From Glandiceps talaboti (taxonomy: Eukaryota > Hemichordata > Enteropneusta > Spengelidae), in the NCBI RefSeq assembly GCF_964340395.1, contig NC_135571.1:7025453-7050452 (forward strand): a DNA stretch of 25,000 bases, in the 5' to 3' direction. Below, one piece after another: positions 10,745 to 20,402 of this stretch. Both the position numbers and the translations under genes were made by a program. The notes beneath the pieces were generated by a model. It had not been told where the DNA came from. It ran no database searches and worked only from the letters and a program-made list of their open reading frames with translations. The stretch's first letter is position 1; the number at the start of each line of letters is the position of its first letter.

Positions 10745-10960
10745 TGTTCCATTCAATTAAAACGTTCATTTTAATAACTTTTCCCACCTAATTATTTTCA
10801 ATTTCATTGCAGTGTTGTTTCCAATTTAATTAAAATCTTGGTCGTTTAAATTAAATTTTGATCTGCATCTAATTAAATTTTGTTTGTACTTAATTACATG
10901 TTTGTTTTGCACATAATGAATTTCGCTTTACATTTAATTCATTCTGTTGTTTATTTAAAA
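10745..10960 (+). repeat. AT-rich degenerate tandem of AATTTAATTAAAATTTTG-like words
   Basis: Repeated words such as CAATTAAAAC, AATTTAATTAAAATC, AAATTAAATTTTGATC and CTAATTAAATTTTG occur every 25-40 bp. The block then ends with the element shared with 8.2 kb. Confidence 0.5.
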
Positions 10961-12284
10961 CGTTGACGTGTTCTCCAATCATTTATTTTTCACCTGACTC
11001 AGCAAAACAGCGGTAAGATAAACTGAAATAACTAAACTTAAATGATGTTATCAAACTGTAATTAGTGATTCCAAAGATTACATTTGATAGTTTTGTTTGC
11101 GTTGTGCTTACCAACAGTAAATGGATAGACAACCGTTCAAAACATGTGCTATTTAGTTTGTTTTCGAAACCACGCATGCCTAACTTAAAGGATGTTGAAA
11201 TTAATATATATTTTGTGTCAAGAGAGATATTGCACTCAAAAACAGGGGATTGTGAATATTGCATTTCGACGATCTTCATTGACATAATTTTGTCAAAATT
11301 TAACCTTTGAGCATCCCAGATACAATCTGAACTGCGTAAGGTTAAGTTCTAATCATTTACGTCATCAACATGACAACATTTAGTGTTCGTTACTTTATCA
11401 TTTTACGACAGACGTTGAAGTACAATTCTCGATTCGGCCGGGATCTTGTAATTTCAAGATAAATGACTAAAGTCAAGTATGGGACGGATGTTGTTCATAT
11501 TTATTTCAGAAAAAAACTCTCAAACTAAATACATCTAATTCACACGTAATCATATCATGCTACAAGCAGAACTCCATAGCCATGATTTTTAATCACTGGA
11601 TATTTTGCTGTAAAATCATATACGAACATTTTCCTTACTTATTCAATTACGTAATATTTTGCTCTAACATATTACGTCATCGACTAATTTGCATATTAAT
11701 TCTGACGACAGTCGAAAGGAGTTCGGCATGCAGCTAGAGGTGATTGATCGGTGATAAATGATGTCAAGGGAATAATATCAATAACAATTCACGTCAAACT
11801 AAAAATGCAAACAACAAAACGTTCGAGTCGTAGGCAAGACTACACCCCTTTAATAAATGCAATCATTGTGCCTATTGAAAGATTTTTCTCAATGAAAATA
11901 TCTTCACACGGAAGGGGGGGGGGTCGATTGTATCGTAAACATTACTCAACCAACATGCAAAGAATAAAAATACAAGTAAAAAGCTTTGAATATTCGACCC
12001 CTCTTACGACACAGTGTAAATATATGAATGGGCTCCGCTCGTACAGTACTTGAGGCATAGGCTTAATATGTTGTTTACTTCGGTAAATAACTTTGAAATT
12101 ATATCAAACCTGCCAGCCTGATTATAAGATTGTAATCTCTCTACCATTGTTATTTTTCTGGCACCATGGTATCCTTGAAGAACTATTCCAGAAGTTTGCG
12201 TAACTAATCATAAATATTGATAGCCGGGTTTTTTAGTCTATGCTGTGGTTCGATTCATTTTGCGGTGTGGCAACAAATCTCTGA
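10961..12284. other. Spacer, no supported gene
   Basis: Overlapping open frames of about 80-100 codons occur on both strands (about 10.98-11.31 kb), and one of 100 codons lies at 11751-12053 (+). None shows a domain, splice context or composition distinct from its surroundings. A run of eight or nine G lies near 11917-11924. Confidence 0.35.
11671..11701 (+). repeat. ATTACGTCA...ATTTGCATATTA repeat, copy 2
   Basis: Second copy of the element at 9628-9664. It has the palindromic core TAATTTGCATATTAA at 11685-11699, which also occurs at 21737-21751 in intron 1 of the transporter gene. Confidence 0.45.
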
Positions 12285-12467
12285 ATGGACGGATTTCAAA
12301 ATGGCAGACGACAACCACCTGTGGACGCGCCAAAACATTGGCATAAACAAACTCTGAAAATATTTTTTTACTTGCTCGTGTATTGCTACACATTGCCTTC
12401 ACTGAAGACGCTTACAGTCTGTAAAATCGTTATTCCCATGAAGATGCGCGGCATTTTATGGCAATAA
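12285..12467 (+). CDS. Small 60-codon open frame, doubtful
   Basis: An ATG-started frame encodes a basic 60-residue peptide with a short hydrophobic patch (residues 27-37). Its stop is embedded in GGCAATAAAC, so AATAAA overlaps the end of the frame. A second ATG in another frame (AAAATGGCAGAC at about 12298) resembles a YY1-type ATGGC context. Nothing identifies a product. It sits about 110 bp from the convergent minus-strand gene. It is probably non-coding. Confidence 0.12.
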   Translation: MDGFQNGRRQPPVDAPKHWHKQTLKIFFYLLVYCYTLPSLKTLTVCKIVIPMKMRGILWQ

Positions 12468-12578
12468 ACAAAGACCGGCAAGTCGTTAACAAACCATCTC
12501 TCCCTGGAGAAAACACATATTGTTCAATTCAAAAAGGGATATTTTACTACTCTGTTAAATAAGAAAGGGTCACTTTTG

Positions 12579-13517
12579 TTAACCGCTATTTCCCTCTCCA
12601 ACCACACTCTCAATTCTCGGCAGCTTGGTACACAAACACGTAGCTGTGAGAGCTTTATTTTTCTTTCGCGACCTTTTCTTTGCATATGCACCCTTCTGAA
12701 TGGCTCGAGACAGACTACTCGTGTTGACGCTTTTGGGACTGTTAGCCCGTATTATCGGCAGCATTAACCGCTCGTGCTTCTTTCTGTTGTAATACGCTAC
12801 ACAGCATGAGCAGTATTTCTGGCCGAGAACATCACAGAATTCTCTCGCATCACCTCCGCAAACGGGCGAACCTTTGCATATTCTCTTGTGGTCGGGGCTT
12901 TGACATACGAATTTATACTTCAGTCTATCGCCAGCCTTTTCTGGATAAAGACCCGTATCCTGCGTAGCCGTAACCACGTTCAGTTCCCTCTTGTTTGGGT
13001 TGGTTCCAATACTCGACTCGTCAATCGGTGGCAATTTGAACGTCACCCGCGTTTTGTCACGCTTCTCCCTTGGCGTCGAATCTAGCTGTTTCGTTCCCAT
13101 CTTTGGGACGCTTTTCCGAGCAGATTTGCAATATTGCCGTATTAGATTCCGTTCTTTCATAAGATCTGTATTTTGGGGTTGTCCGTTGTCTCGACGAAGC
13201 GGTGGAAGTTGTCTCAGATTTTCATGCTTGTATTCCTCCGTATAGATCGTATTTTTGTCGAACTCATTGCTGTCAGATGCATCTACTCGTCTGAACACAG
13301 CTCTTGGTCTTCGAGGATTTAATCTCGGAACTCTCCACACGACTGGCGCAATCCGCTTGCGCGGAACTCTCATCTTCGGGTTGCCCAGCACGATATATTT
13401 GGAGCATGGAATGCTGGGTAAATGAGTCAGCGAGACTTCAATCCCGTGATCAAGCACACTTCGATATTTCGATTTTTCTTCGGACATTGTGATCGGTTTA
13501 ACTTCGACTTGCAACAT
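12579..13517 (-). CDS. Unrecognised 312-residue basic, Cys-rich protein
   Basis: This is the longest non-repeat frame in the window: ATG at 13515-13517, TAA at 12579-12581, with GC content clearly above its flanks. I do not recognise the protein. The N-terminal half (residues 45-75) is rich in Pro and Arg. The middle is charged and low in complexity. A Cys cluster spans residues 205-239 with spacing C-x8-C-x5-C-x7-C-x7-C-x-C-C, which could bind zinc, followed by AYYNRKKHERL. A basic stretch at 280-288 (KKRSRKKNK) is a likely nuclear localisation signal, and two more Cys lie at 294 and 296. No signal peptide or membrane segment is seen. Met11 is an alternative start. A CTATTTACAG acceptor-like sequence sits about 27 bases before the ATG on the minus strand, so a 5' UTR intron is possible. 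I found no canonical poly(A) signal in the first 400 or so bases downstream. Nuclear or cytosolic location is inference. Confidence 0.72.
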   Translation of the reverse strand: MLQVEVKPITMSEEKSKYRSVLDHGIEVSLTHLPSIPCSKYIVLGNPKMRVPRKRIAPVVWRVPRLNPRRPRAVFRRVDASDSNEFDKNTIYTEEYKHENLRQLPPLRRDNGQPQNTDLMKERNLIRQYCKSARKSVPKMGTKQLDSTPREKRDKTRVTFKLPPIDESSIGTNPNKRELNVVTATQDTGLYPEKAGDRLKYKFVCQSPDHKRICKGSPVCGGDAREFCDVLGQKYCSCCVAYYNRKKHERLMLPIIRANSPKSVNTSSLSRAIQKGAYAKKRSRKKNKALTATCLCTKLPRIESVVGEGNSG

Positions 13518-14184
13518 CTTTCCAAGATTTCAATACTAAATTACTGTAAATAGAAGATGGAAAATTATCTACACAATTATCATGTAAACTTGAAAATACA
13601 TATCGTTCATTTTTTAAGCCAAGTTGTTAATCAGAATCACGTACATGTAAGTATATGATTTTGTTTTTGTTTCTTTTTTTTTTACTTCCATGTGTGAAAC
13701 TTATGTCCGCGAGATGAATGTTATGGAACTGTTTCTGAAGTCTAAATATTGTATTTGTATTTTGAATTTTGAAAAGTATGTATTTACAGCTACAGGGACT
13801 TGAATATATAAGTTGCTAGTTAACTATCTGTAGTCCCCTTTCCTGGTATGTTATGATTTATCATATATTACACTATATATATATATATTTCGAGAATAAA
13901 CGAATATTGGTAGATAGTATTATCAACTGTCTCATCTATTATTTGCATTGAATTTTCTTCTTTTTTGTTTTATCAAAATTTACATCTTGATCATGGCTTG
14001 TCCAAATGTTATGGAACACGAAAAGTTATGACTGTATGCAATGGATCTATACGCCAGTAATTTTTTCTTCATTTGTTTTCCGGATACAATAGTTGTTATT
14101 GTTCATACTATGTAGGGATGAACAGAGGAGCGAGATCCGTCACTACCAATGTACTTATCCTAGCATGAATAATTAGTGCTTGGG
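13518..14184. other. AT-rich upstream region of the minus-strand gene
   Basis: It should contain the promoter of the minus-strand gene, but no clear TATA or initiator could be chosen. It holds T-rich tracts (about 13.66-13.69 kb) and an (AT)n run near 13873-13889. Confidence 0.35.
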
Positions 14185-14660
14185 GAGTGTGAATTCCACG
14201 TCGTCGAAGGTAACGCATGAAAGTTTTTGACGACCAAAATATTTTCCCGCCAAATTCGTATTGGGTGGCTGCGACAGTTACATGTGTAAATGTTGTTATC
14301 TGCAGTACCTCTACACGCATAGAAAGGATAAGTAAATTAACTTATTATTTCGTGAGGGTGAATTTTACATTGTTGAAAGTAACGCGTATAATTTTTGACG
14401 ACCACAAAACTGCGATTTGAAAACTGTCCCGCCATTTTTGTATTATGGTGACTAGTCTGCGATACTCTACACGCGTACAAATTTAGAATGGATGACATGT
14501 TGTACTTTGTAGTGAGGGTGAATCATCTACTTCATCAAAAGTAACGCATACAAATTTTGACGACAGCCGCAAGCTTTCCCGCCAAAATTGTAATACACCG
14601 ACTGTCAAAGTGAAACGGCGTCCGCGCCTCTTTACTACACGCGCACGTAGGTTTTCAAAA
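14185..14660 (+). repeat. Three diverged tandem units of about 165 bp with E2F-like cores
   Basis: Five landmark words recur in the same order. They are GTGAATT/C (14189, 14358, 14518), TAACGC (14211, 14380, 14542), TTGACGAC (14227, 14395, 14557), CCCGCC (14246, 14428, 14578) and CTACACGC (14311, 14467, 14635). The offsets are about 150-182 bp. Units 1 and 3 contain exact TTTCCCGCCAAA (14243-14254 and 14575-14586). Unit 2 has GTCCCGCCATT. Frames through the units are not conserved, so it is non-coding. It lies about 0.7-1.1 kb upstream of the start of the minus-strand gene. Confidence 0.8.
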
Positions 14661-16439
14661 CTATTACCACGATTTATGAGTTTAAAGTACAAATTTGTAC
14701 AGGATTAAGAACTATAAATTTCTTTCAGATTATGTAGTTTGTTTGAAATAATCTCAAGTACTCAACAAAGAAGCCCTTTATGAACATGTTTAACGATGAC
14801 GCCATGGTTTCCGATATGTATGTTAAAATATCTGCAAAGTTGTTCACACGAAAAAAAACAACAACTAAAATGATAGCTTGGTGACCGCAGTGCCAGTGTC
14901 TCGCAAATATTACTTGAAAAACTTGTTTGTTTTCTGTAACTTTTTCAACAACTCAAAAGTGACTTGTGCTTCGAGCAATCACCAAGATGTATGTGGTTCA
15001 ACTTAAAATGGTCTATATCACCGAATGTACACATCGAAATCACACGAACAGCATACATTGACGGTGTACCTCGGACCTCGTTACATGTGTTAAAATAGAT
15101 ATTGGCCGCCAAAAACATGAACAGAACTTGTGACAATCAGCTGTTGTGTCGCGGTAACATCGCCGGGTTGACTAGTTAGTGTGTGTCCTACAGATCGTAA
15201 GCTTTGTGAGATATCATATCTGATTCAATGTATTAATTGTTCAGACTTCGTACTATCAATGTTTTTTCCTCTATCAAAATCTTGGGGCTAATCGACGCCC
15301 GAGAATCGACGATTGCCGACTTTGCAGATACGGGGAAAAATCAAGGGTCATCGTATCTGTGTCTCCAAATTTGTTTGGAATTGAAACAGGTGCGTCATTT
15401 CGATACGCGGTCACCTGTTTACCACGGTTTAAGGCTCAGTGGAATAACTCTCGTGAGACCTAAAATCGTAAGGTCGACATGTAAAGAAATCGTCGAAACA
15501 TGTACCTACAAGATATATTGTCTGTATACCTACTTCATGTTGTTCCAGTGGTGAACGGGAGCAACATTATCCTTTACACAGGAAATTATGAAAAGCCACT
15601 CAGAATGTTGAGGAGTTTTATGAAGTCTCGATCAACCTGGCGAGATTCGAATTTTTCTTCAATTCCACAGCTTCCACTACTCGTAGACAACGTAGCGACG
15701 ATTACCAACCGGAATAGAGCCACTAATCGGTTGTTGGCATACGAAATATCATAATCTCCGTATGAAGTCTTTGCAAAACAAATGTTATCACCAGGACAGT
15801 CACTCGATCGCTGTGATACAGTCAACTTCACTCAATTTATAAACCCAAGTGTGCAAAGTTTACCAATAAATTCCTAAAGTTTCGAACTGAAGTGTTGCTG
15901 AGTTGCTAAGCTTTGTTCATGAAACAGTAATATGTGAATACATTGAGAGAAAATAACGCTATTTTGGCAACTTGTGGAGTTCGGTCGTTGGACACAGCAT
16001 AAACTTAATTACTGAACGGCATTGCAGTGGTTGTACACGATATGTGTTCCTTTATTCAACTGCACTGACGTGTAAAAATTGGACGGTTGGTTGAGTGACC
16101 TTTGGCTGTGTAAGATCATTAGTTACAAAGGTATCCAACACATTACATTTATCTTTATTTCAAGTTACAGAAGATATAAATCACGGAGGCGATTTCATGT
16201 TGAGCCATGATAAACACATTCACAAATCATTATAGTATTTATTAAGAATGAATGAGGTTTGTTAGTGATTTGTCGCTAAACCAAGTACGTCTACACTTTC
16301 GGTAGCTGGTAAACTATTGGTGATTGAATTCCAGTCTTTCTGGCTGTATGGTTCAGTAGCCTGCGGGTAATGCTTTTCAGAGTGTATTTCGCAGTGTATT
16401 TTCACAAATCTGTAGAACTTTGGGTCAAAATACGTTCGC
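14661..16439. other. Spacer with unresolved coding-like patches
   Basis: The parts 15237-15554 and 15500-15754 carry plus-strand frames of 105 and 84 codons, and the minus strand is also partly open (15586-15831). Local composition is less AT-rich than the flanks. No motif, splice pair or family could be recognised, and both strands look equally open, so I do not call a gene. Most starts are non-ATG. Confidence 0.3.
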
Positions 16440-16501
16440 CACTTTTTGTCATCTGCTCGAATTTTGTTCCGACAAAAACGTATGATTTTGGATCGATTTG
16501 T
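16440..16501 (+). repeat. Diverged direct duplication, copy A
   Basis: GTCATCTGCTCGAATTTTGTTCC, then TATGATTTTGGATCGATTTG, matches copy B at 16681-16740 (offset 241 bp) with scattered changes and a short indel. Confidence 0.55.
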
Positions 16502-16675
16502 AACATCGATTATCAAGTGGAACTGTCGTTCATTGAATATCCTGTTCTTTCCTGTTGTAGGCTTATTGCTCATTAGCCCGCAGGTCATGATTGCTAGTGT
16601 ATTTCGCATGAGTAGAGTGAAAATTTGATGAGTTAGCCGAAGATATGCCGAACTAACTTGTGCTAAAAAAAACTG

Positions 16676-17092
16676 TTATACACATTTCGTCGTCTGCTGG
16701 AATTTTGTTCCTGTAGAATTATGATTTTGGGTCAATTTGAAGTATTTGTCAATTTTGACAATATTAGATGATATCAGGGGGTCTAAAAGCTCGCCATAGG
16801 CCAGTCGTGATCTGTCAAAATATGGCGAGACTACAACATGCAAATTTGAAATCAACTGGTACAGTGTAGAAGTTAATAAGTCCATTCTATTGAACACTTC
16901 CAAAGGAGACATCATAAAAATACTAACCTTAAATACAAACTCTCTTTCAGAAACTATGGTTGCCCACTTTCTAAGCGGGCGATCGCCTACAGGGAACACC
17001 TGTCGCCTTCTTACAATATTGCGTTGATTGTTCAGAACATGACCACCAGTCCAGTTTAAACACAGTTCGGTGGCCTCGTCAATACAAAACAA
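16676..17092 (-). CDS. Possible coding remnant or exon, unrecognised
   Basis: The minus strand is open for 138 codons, from a non-ATG start at 17092. The first part (to about 16928) is the more protein-like, with Arg-rich text including RNIVRRRQVF, and it ends at AAG followed by a GTTAGT donor-like sequence. The last part runs into the duplicated segment (copy B). The plus strand at the same place shows TACTAAC, a pyrimidine tract and CAG ending at 16950, which could equally be a plus-strand acceptor. No family is recognised. Confidence 0.18.
   Translation of the reverse strand: MFCIDEATELCLNWTGGHVLNNQRNIVRRRQVFPVGDRPLRKWATIVSEREFVFKVSIFMMSPLEVFNRMDLLTSTLYQLISNLHVVVSPYFDRSRLAYGELLDPLISSNIVKIDKYFKLTQNHNSTGTKFQQTTKCV
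16681..16740 (+). repeat. Diverged direct duplication, copy B
   Basis: Second copy of 16440-16501. The two copies lie within separate minus-strand open frames but are not in a conserved frame, so neither is supported as coding. Confidence 0.55.
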
Positions 17093-17858
17093 GGTTTAGC
17101 TATTTAACAACTCAATAGAAATGTCCTCATCGTCTTCTCTTTTACTCTAGTTGCCAACAGTTGGTAGCGGTTTACGAGAAAACGGCATTTTTATCGGCTT
17201 TGTGTCACTCACGACAGTCGTAACATAGTTTCCACCTCTAGACTTCAGTGGTGTTGTCAGAATGTACTAGTGTTGAAGTGTCATAGGTCACGAAACATAA
17301 CACAATAGCTATACCGTGGTAGCCACATCACGAGCAAACACAAACATGATGGGAAAACAACAAAAGTGTATTACATCACCAGAAAAGAAGGAAGACTTGC
17401 CAGAGGGGTTTTCTTTGCTGTTATTTTTTTGTCAATCACAGTTAAATGTCCACCGACGTAATTGTCAATACAGGGTGCTTTCAGACATGTTAATCGTAGC
17501 CACTTGGCAGGTAACAACTCAATTGTTCAAGTGACAATCTTTGTTATTGACGTGGATAACCATTGTTCTCAGTACATTGGGGTCCCGTGAGTAAAACTAA
17601 CATGATTTATTGTTTAAATTCAAATTTGTCCTTAATAATGACAGAATCAATACCATGCACAAATACATATATTGTACGACAAGTTGATATCACAGTCATT
17701 TCATGGAAACATTGGATATTTTAATACTGGGTTTAATGTTACAGATTATATGGTGGATTTTAATTTCACTTGAGTCATTTTTTGGAAGTGAACAGTTTGT
17801 ACTTTCATAATTAAAGTACAATGGCGATGACATAATGTAGGATATGTGTCATGCTGTG
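17093..17858. other. Spacer, nothing secure
   Basis: A 72-codon plus-strand frame at 17316-17534 (first ATG 17346) is the only open frame of note and shows no recognisable motif. Confidence 0.35.
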
Positions 17859-17977
17859 ACATACATAGACACAGAGACAGTTATACATAGACAGACCTGC
17901 ATACACAAAGACAGGGTTAGAGAGATATCTAGATAGCTACAAACATGGACAAACAAACAGACAGATAGGCAAGTAGA
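17859..17977 (+). repeat. Degenerate CAGA/CATA border in opposite orientation to the next array
   Basis: Scattered ACATAGACA, AGACAG and ATACATAG words are decayed CAGA/CATA repeats. The adjoining array is TATG/TCTG on the same strand, so the two meet head-to-head as an imperfect inverted pair. Confidence 0.6.
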
Positions 17978-18593
17978 TATTAGATGTATGTGTATGTATG
18001 TATGTATGTATGTATGTATGTATGTATGTATGTATGTATGTACGCACGGCGAACTTGTGTGTATGTGCGTGCGTATGTATGTGCGTGTCTGTCTGTCTGT
18101 ATGTATGTATGTATGTCTGTCTGTCTGGCTGTCTCTCTGTATGTATGTATGTATGTATGTATGTATGTATGTATTTATGTATGTATGTATGTATGTATGT
18201 ATGTATGTATGTATGTATGTATGTATTTATGTATGTATGTATGTATGTATGTATGTATGTATGTATGTATGTATGTATGTATGTATGTATGTATGTATGC
18301 ATGTATGTATTTATGTATGTATGTATGTATGTATGTATGTATGTATGTATGTATGTATGTATGTATGTATGTATGTATGTATGTATGTATGTATGTATGT
18401 ATTTATGTATGTATGTATGTATGTATGTATGTATGTATTTATGTATGTATGTATGTATGTATGTATGTATGTATGTATGTATGTATGTATGTATGTATTT
18501 ATGTATGTATGTATGTATGTATGTATGTATGTATGTATGTATGTCTGTATGTATGTATGTCTGTATGTATGTATGTATGTATGTATGTATGTA

Positions 18594-18672
<79 letters not shown>

Positions 18673-18714
18673 ATGTATGTATGTATGTATGTATGTATGT
18701 ATGTATGTATGTAT
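17978..18714 (+). repeat. Long (TATG)n array with TCTG, TG and TATT variants
   Basis: About 740 bp of TATG units. It has a non-repeat insert near 18040-18060, TCTG patches (about 18088-18137), six TATT-for-TATG variants (TTT at 18174, 18226, 18310, 18402, 18438 and 18498) and two TG runs (18599-18625 and 18631-18655). Frames of up to 283 codons across it are artefacts of the 4-bp unit. Confidence 0.98.
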
Positions 18715-18997
18715 CCATTTCCGAGAAGATTTTTTGTACATTAATACAGCCTGAAATATTTAACTTTCAGACAAATATTTCACAATACGAACTTTTCTTG
18801 CCAAAAATGCCACTATTGGCGACGTACGGTAGTTTCTAATTATAGTCTAAATAATTGCTGTGAACCCGAGCGTCTAATCTTTATTCATAGACTGTTAGAC
18901 ATACCACACAAAGTCGTTTTTGGTTCAAAAATTCATTCTTTTGTTTTTCCAAAGTAAATACAGATTGCCGTGCCTACTGTCTCTTACAGGATGTATA

Positions 18998-19380
18998 AGG
19001 CCTGGGGCTACTCCCCTTATTTGAGTATAAGTATACGTGCTACCCTTTGGGGTGCGTTTTCTAGCCCTTTGATCTAAACTGGGGTCTGTTTTTTCCAAGC
19101 TGAAGAGTCTAAAATGGGATCAACTATCTATTATTTTTTTTATTATTCTTGGTCTAAAATGTGGTCCATTGTCCTATACAAAATCACAATTGCCATTAAT
19201 TGTCCCAAAATGTTGCCTCCTAAGGAAAATGTATTTTGTCTGAACTTTCATCTTTTTAAAAACCTGTAATGGTCTAAATAATGATTTTTGGTCAAAGTGG
19301 GTCTAAAATGGGGTCTGGGGTTTCCAGCACTGGCCACACACCCCTACCAGAGCTGGCCATTGGTACCGCCCCCGGGTATA
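18998..19380. repeat. Probable interspersed repeat with GTCTAAAATGGG subrepeats
   Basis: It begins AGGCCTGGGGCTACTCCCC and ends GGTACCGCCCCCGGGTAT, both GC-rich against AT-rich flanks. Inside, GTCTAAA-type words recur at about 19110, 19152, 19271 and 19299. The composition and abrupt edges suggest a mobile-element fragment. No terminal repeats or target duplication could be fixed, and the class is unknown. Confidence 0.5.
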
Positions 19381-20056
19381 AAGATAACATGAGAGAGGTG
19401 AACCAAGAAAGTGGGAGTAGATGAGAAGAGATACAGGGTATTACACTGGCAAGCAGAATTGCACAAACAGATGAGGACAAAGAGAACAGGAATAAATTAT
19501 ACTCAGACGCTTGTTTCACTATTATCGTGTCGTTCATCAACACTAACCATAAAATAAACAAGAGTGGAGTGATGTACCTTTAAGAGGGCGCTCTTGTCAA
19601 ATCACCTTTGTGGATCTGTACTTCTATTTGATATTTGATATTAAGTTGTAATGTTTTACAAATTGTAGCGTTGCAAATATATGAATATGAGATGAGAGGG
19701 GGAGGGAGGGAGGGAGAGAGAGACAGAGAGCGAGAAAATATATCTTAAAATCGGCACCGCTCGTAAATCAAATAGTACACAGTATTGTTCTGAAATATTT
19801 GCACCTATAATGACTTTGCCAAAGATATAGATTTCTCTGCATAAGTTTCACAATTTGAAACTCTTCATACAAACTGACTACCTAGGTTGGTGATACTTTG
19901 CCACTACAGAGTATCTTATTCAAAGCCCATGTTTAATTTAGTTGTTTGCGCATTATTGCAACATTTAGAATTTTCTTTTTTATTCTTAAGCGTACTTTTG
20001 TTACATACAATAACATAATTGATATGCTTACTAAGAAATATAACTTATTGGGAAGT
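19381..20056. other. Spacer upstream of the transporter gene
   Basis: Purine-rich at about 19384-19490, with a (GAGG/GAGA) run at 19697-19733. A short imperfect palindrome AAGAGGGCGCTCTT lies at 19582-19595. No exon is seen. Confidence 0.4.
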
Positions 20057-20064
20057 TATAAAAT
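20057..20064 (+). promoter_or_regulatory. Candidate TATA box of the SLC22 gene
   Basis: TATAAAAT occurs about 1 kb before the start codon and about 30 bp before a possible start of the non-coding exon. It is the best TATA-like word in the upstream region. In AT-rich DNA a chance match is easy, so this is tentative. Confidence 0.25.
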
Positions 20065-20087
20065 AAGGAACCTCCAAGTATACCAAC

Positions 20088-20402
20088 CAGAGAGAACTGT
20101 GGGTAAGATATTGTAGAGTGGATGCGTGATGGTGTTACGAAGGCTATCTGATTGACCTTTGCCCTCCGCTTGGACATACTTTCTATGTACAAAGTAAAGG
20201 CCCTGTACTGCCTTCACGGTCTGGTGCCTGGACGCGTCGACGACGATAACCGTGTCTTGCTAACCGCTTGCTGTTATACTTTGAAGTATACCGAGCAGAC
20301 CCTTGAGCTTGAAGTACTAACAACCAAAAAGGTAATTTACAAAAGTGGTTTATCCTGAGAAAGAAGAAAAGACAAGAAAGCGAGGAAATATCCTGTTAAA
20401 CT
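20088..20402 (+). other. Possible non-coding first exon of the SLC22 gene
   Basis: The segment is GC-richer than its flanks and ends at a consensus donor (GTAAGT from 20403). It could join the acceptor TTTTTTCAG ending at 21062, just before the start codon. An alternative donor (AAG then GTAATT) lies near 20331. A 68-codon frame inside starts at a non-ATG codon and is not believed. The 5' limit is a guess from the TATA-like word. Confidence 0.3.
20153..20165 (-). promoter_or_regulatory. DR1 nuclear-receptor-type site
   Basis: TGACCTTTGCCCT reads on the other strand as AGGGCA-A-AGGTCA, two direct half-sites with a 1-bp spacer, the class bound by HNF4 and by PPAR/RXR-type receptors. It lies in the presumed first exon, about 0.9 kb before the transporter start codon. 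In vertebrates some SLC22 genes are known HNF4 or PPAR targets. That the same holds here is inference. Confidence 0.35.

Noticed and set aside
10983-11310. Opposed open frames of 100 and 81 codons
   Set aside because: They overlap on opposite strands, show no motif and have the composition of the spacer.
12247-12256. GGTTCGATTC resembling a tRNA B box
   Set aside because: No A box at the right distance upstream and no cloverleaf could be drawn.
17984-18839. Open frames of 248-283 codons reading as Met-Tyr-Val-Cys repeats, and their antisense frames
   Set aside because: A 4-bp repeat without stop codons is open in all frames. The frames follow the microsatellite and stop soon after it.
19292-19561. 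89-codon hydrophobic minus-strand frame
   Set aside because: It runs across the edge of the interspersed repeat, and its hydrophobicity comes from purine-rich plus-strand sequence.
19582-19595. AAGAGGGCGCTCTT as a CTCF-like or operator palindrome
   Set aside because: The palindrome is imperfect and the CTCF consensus is only partly met. One site cannot be told from chance.
20152-20358. 68-codon frame upstream of the transporter
   Set aside because: Non-ATG start and no family resemblance. Better explained as part of a non-coding first exon.
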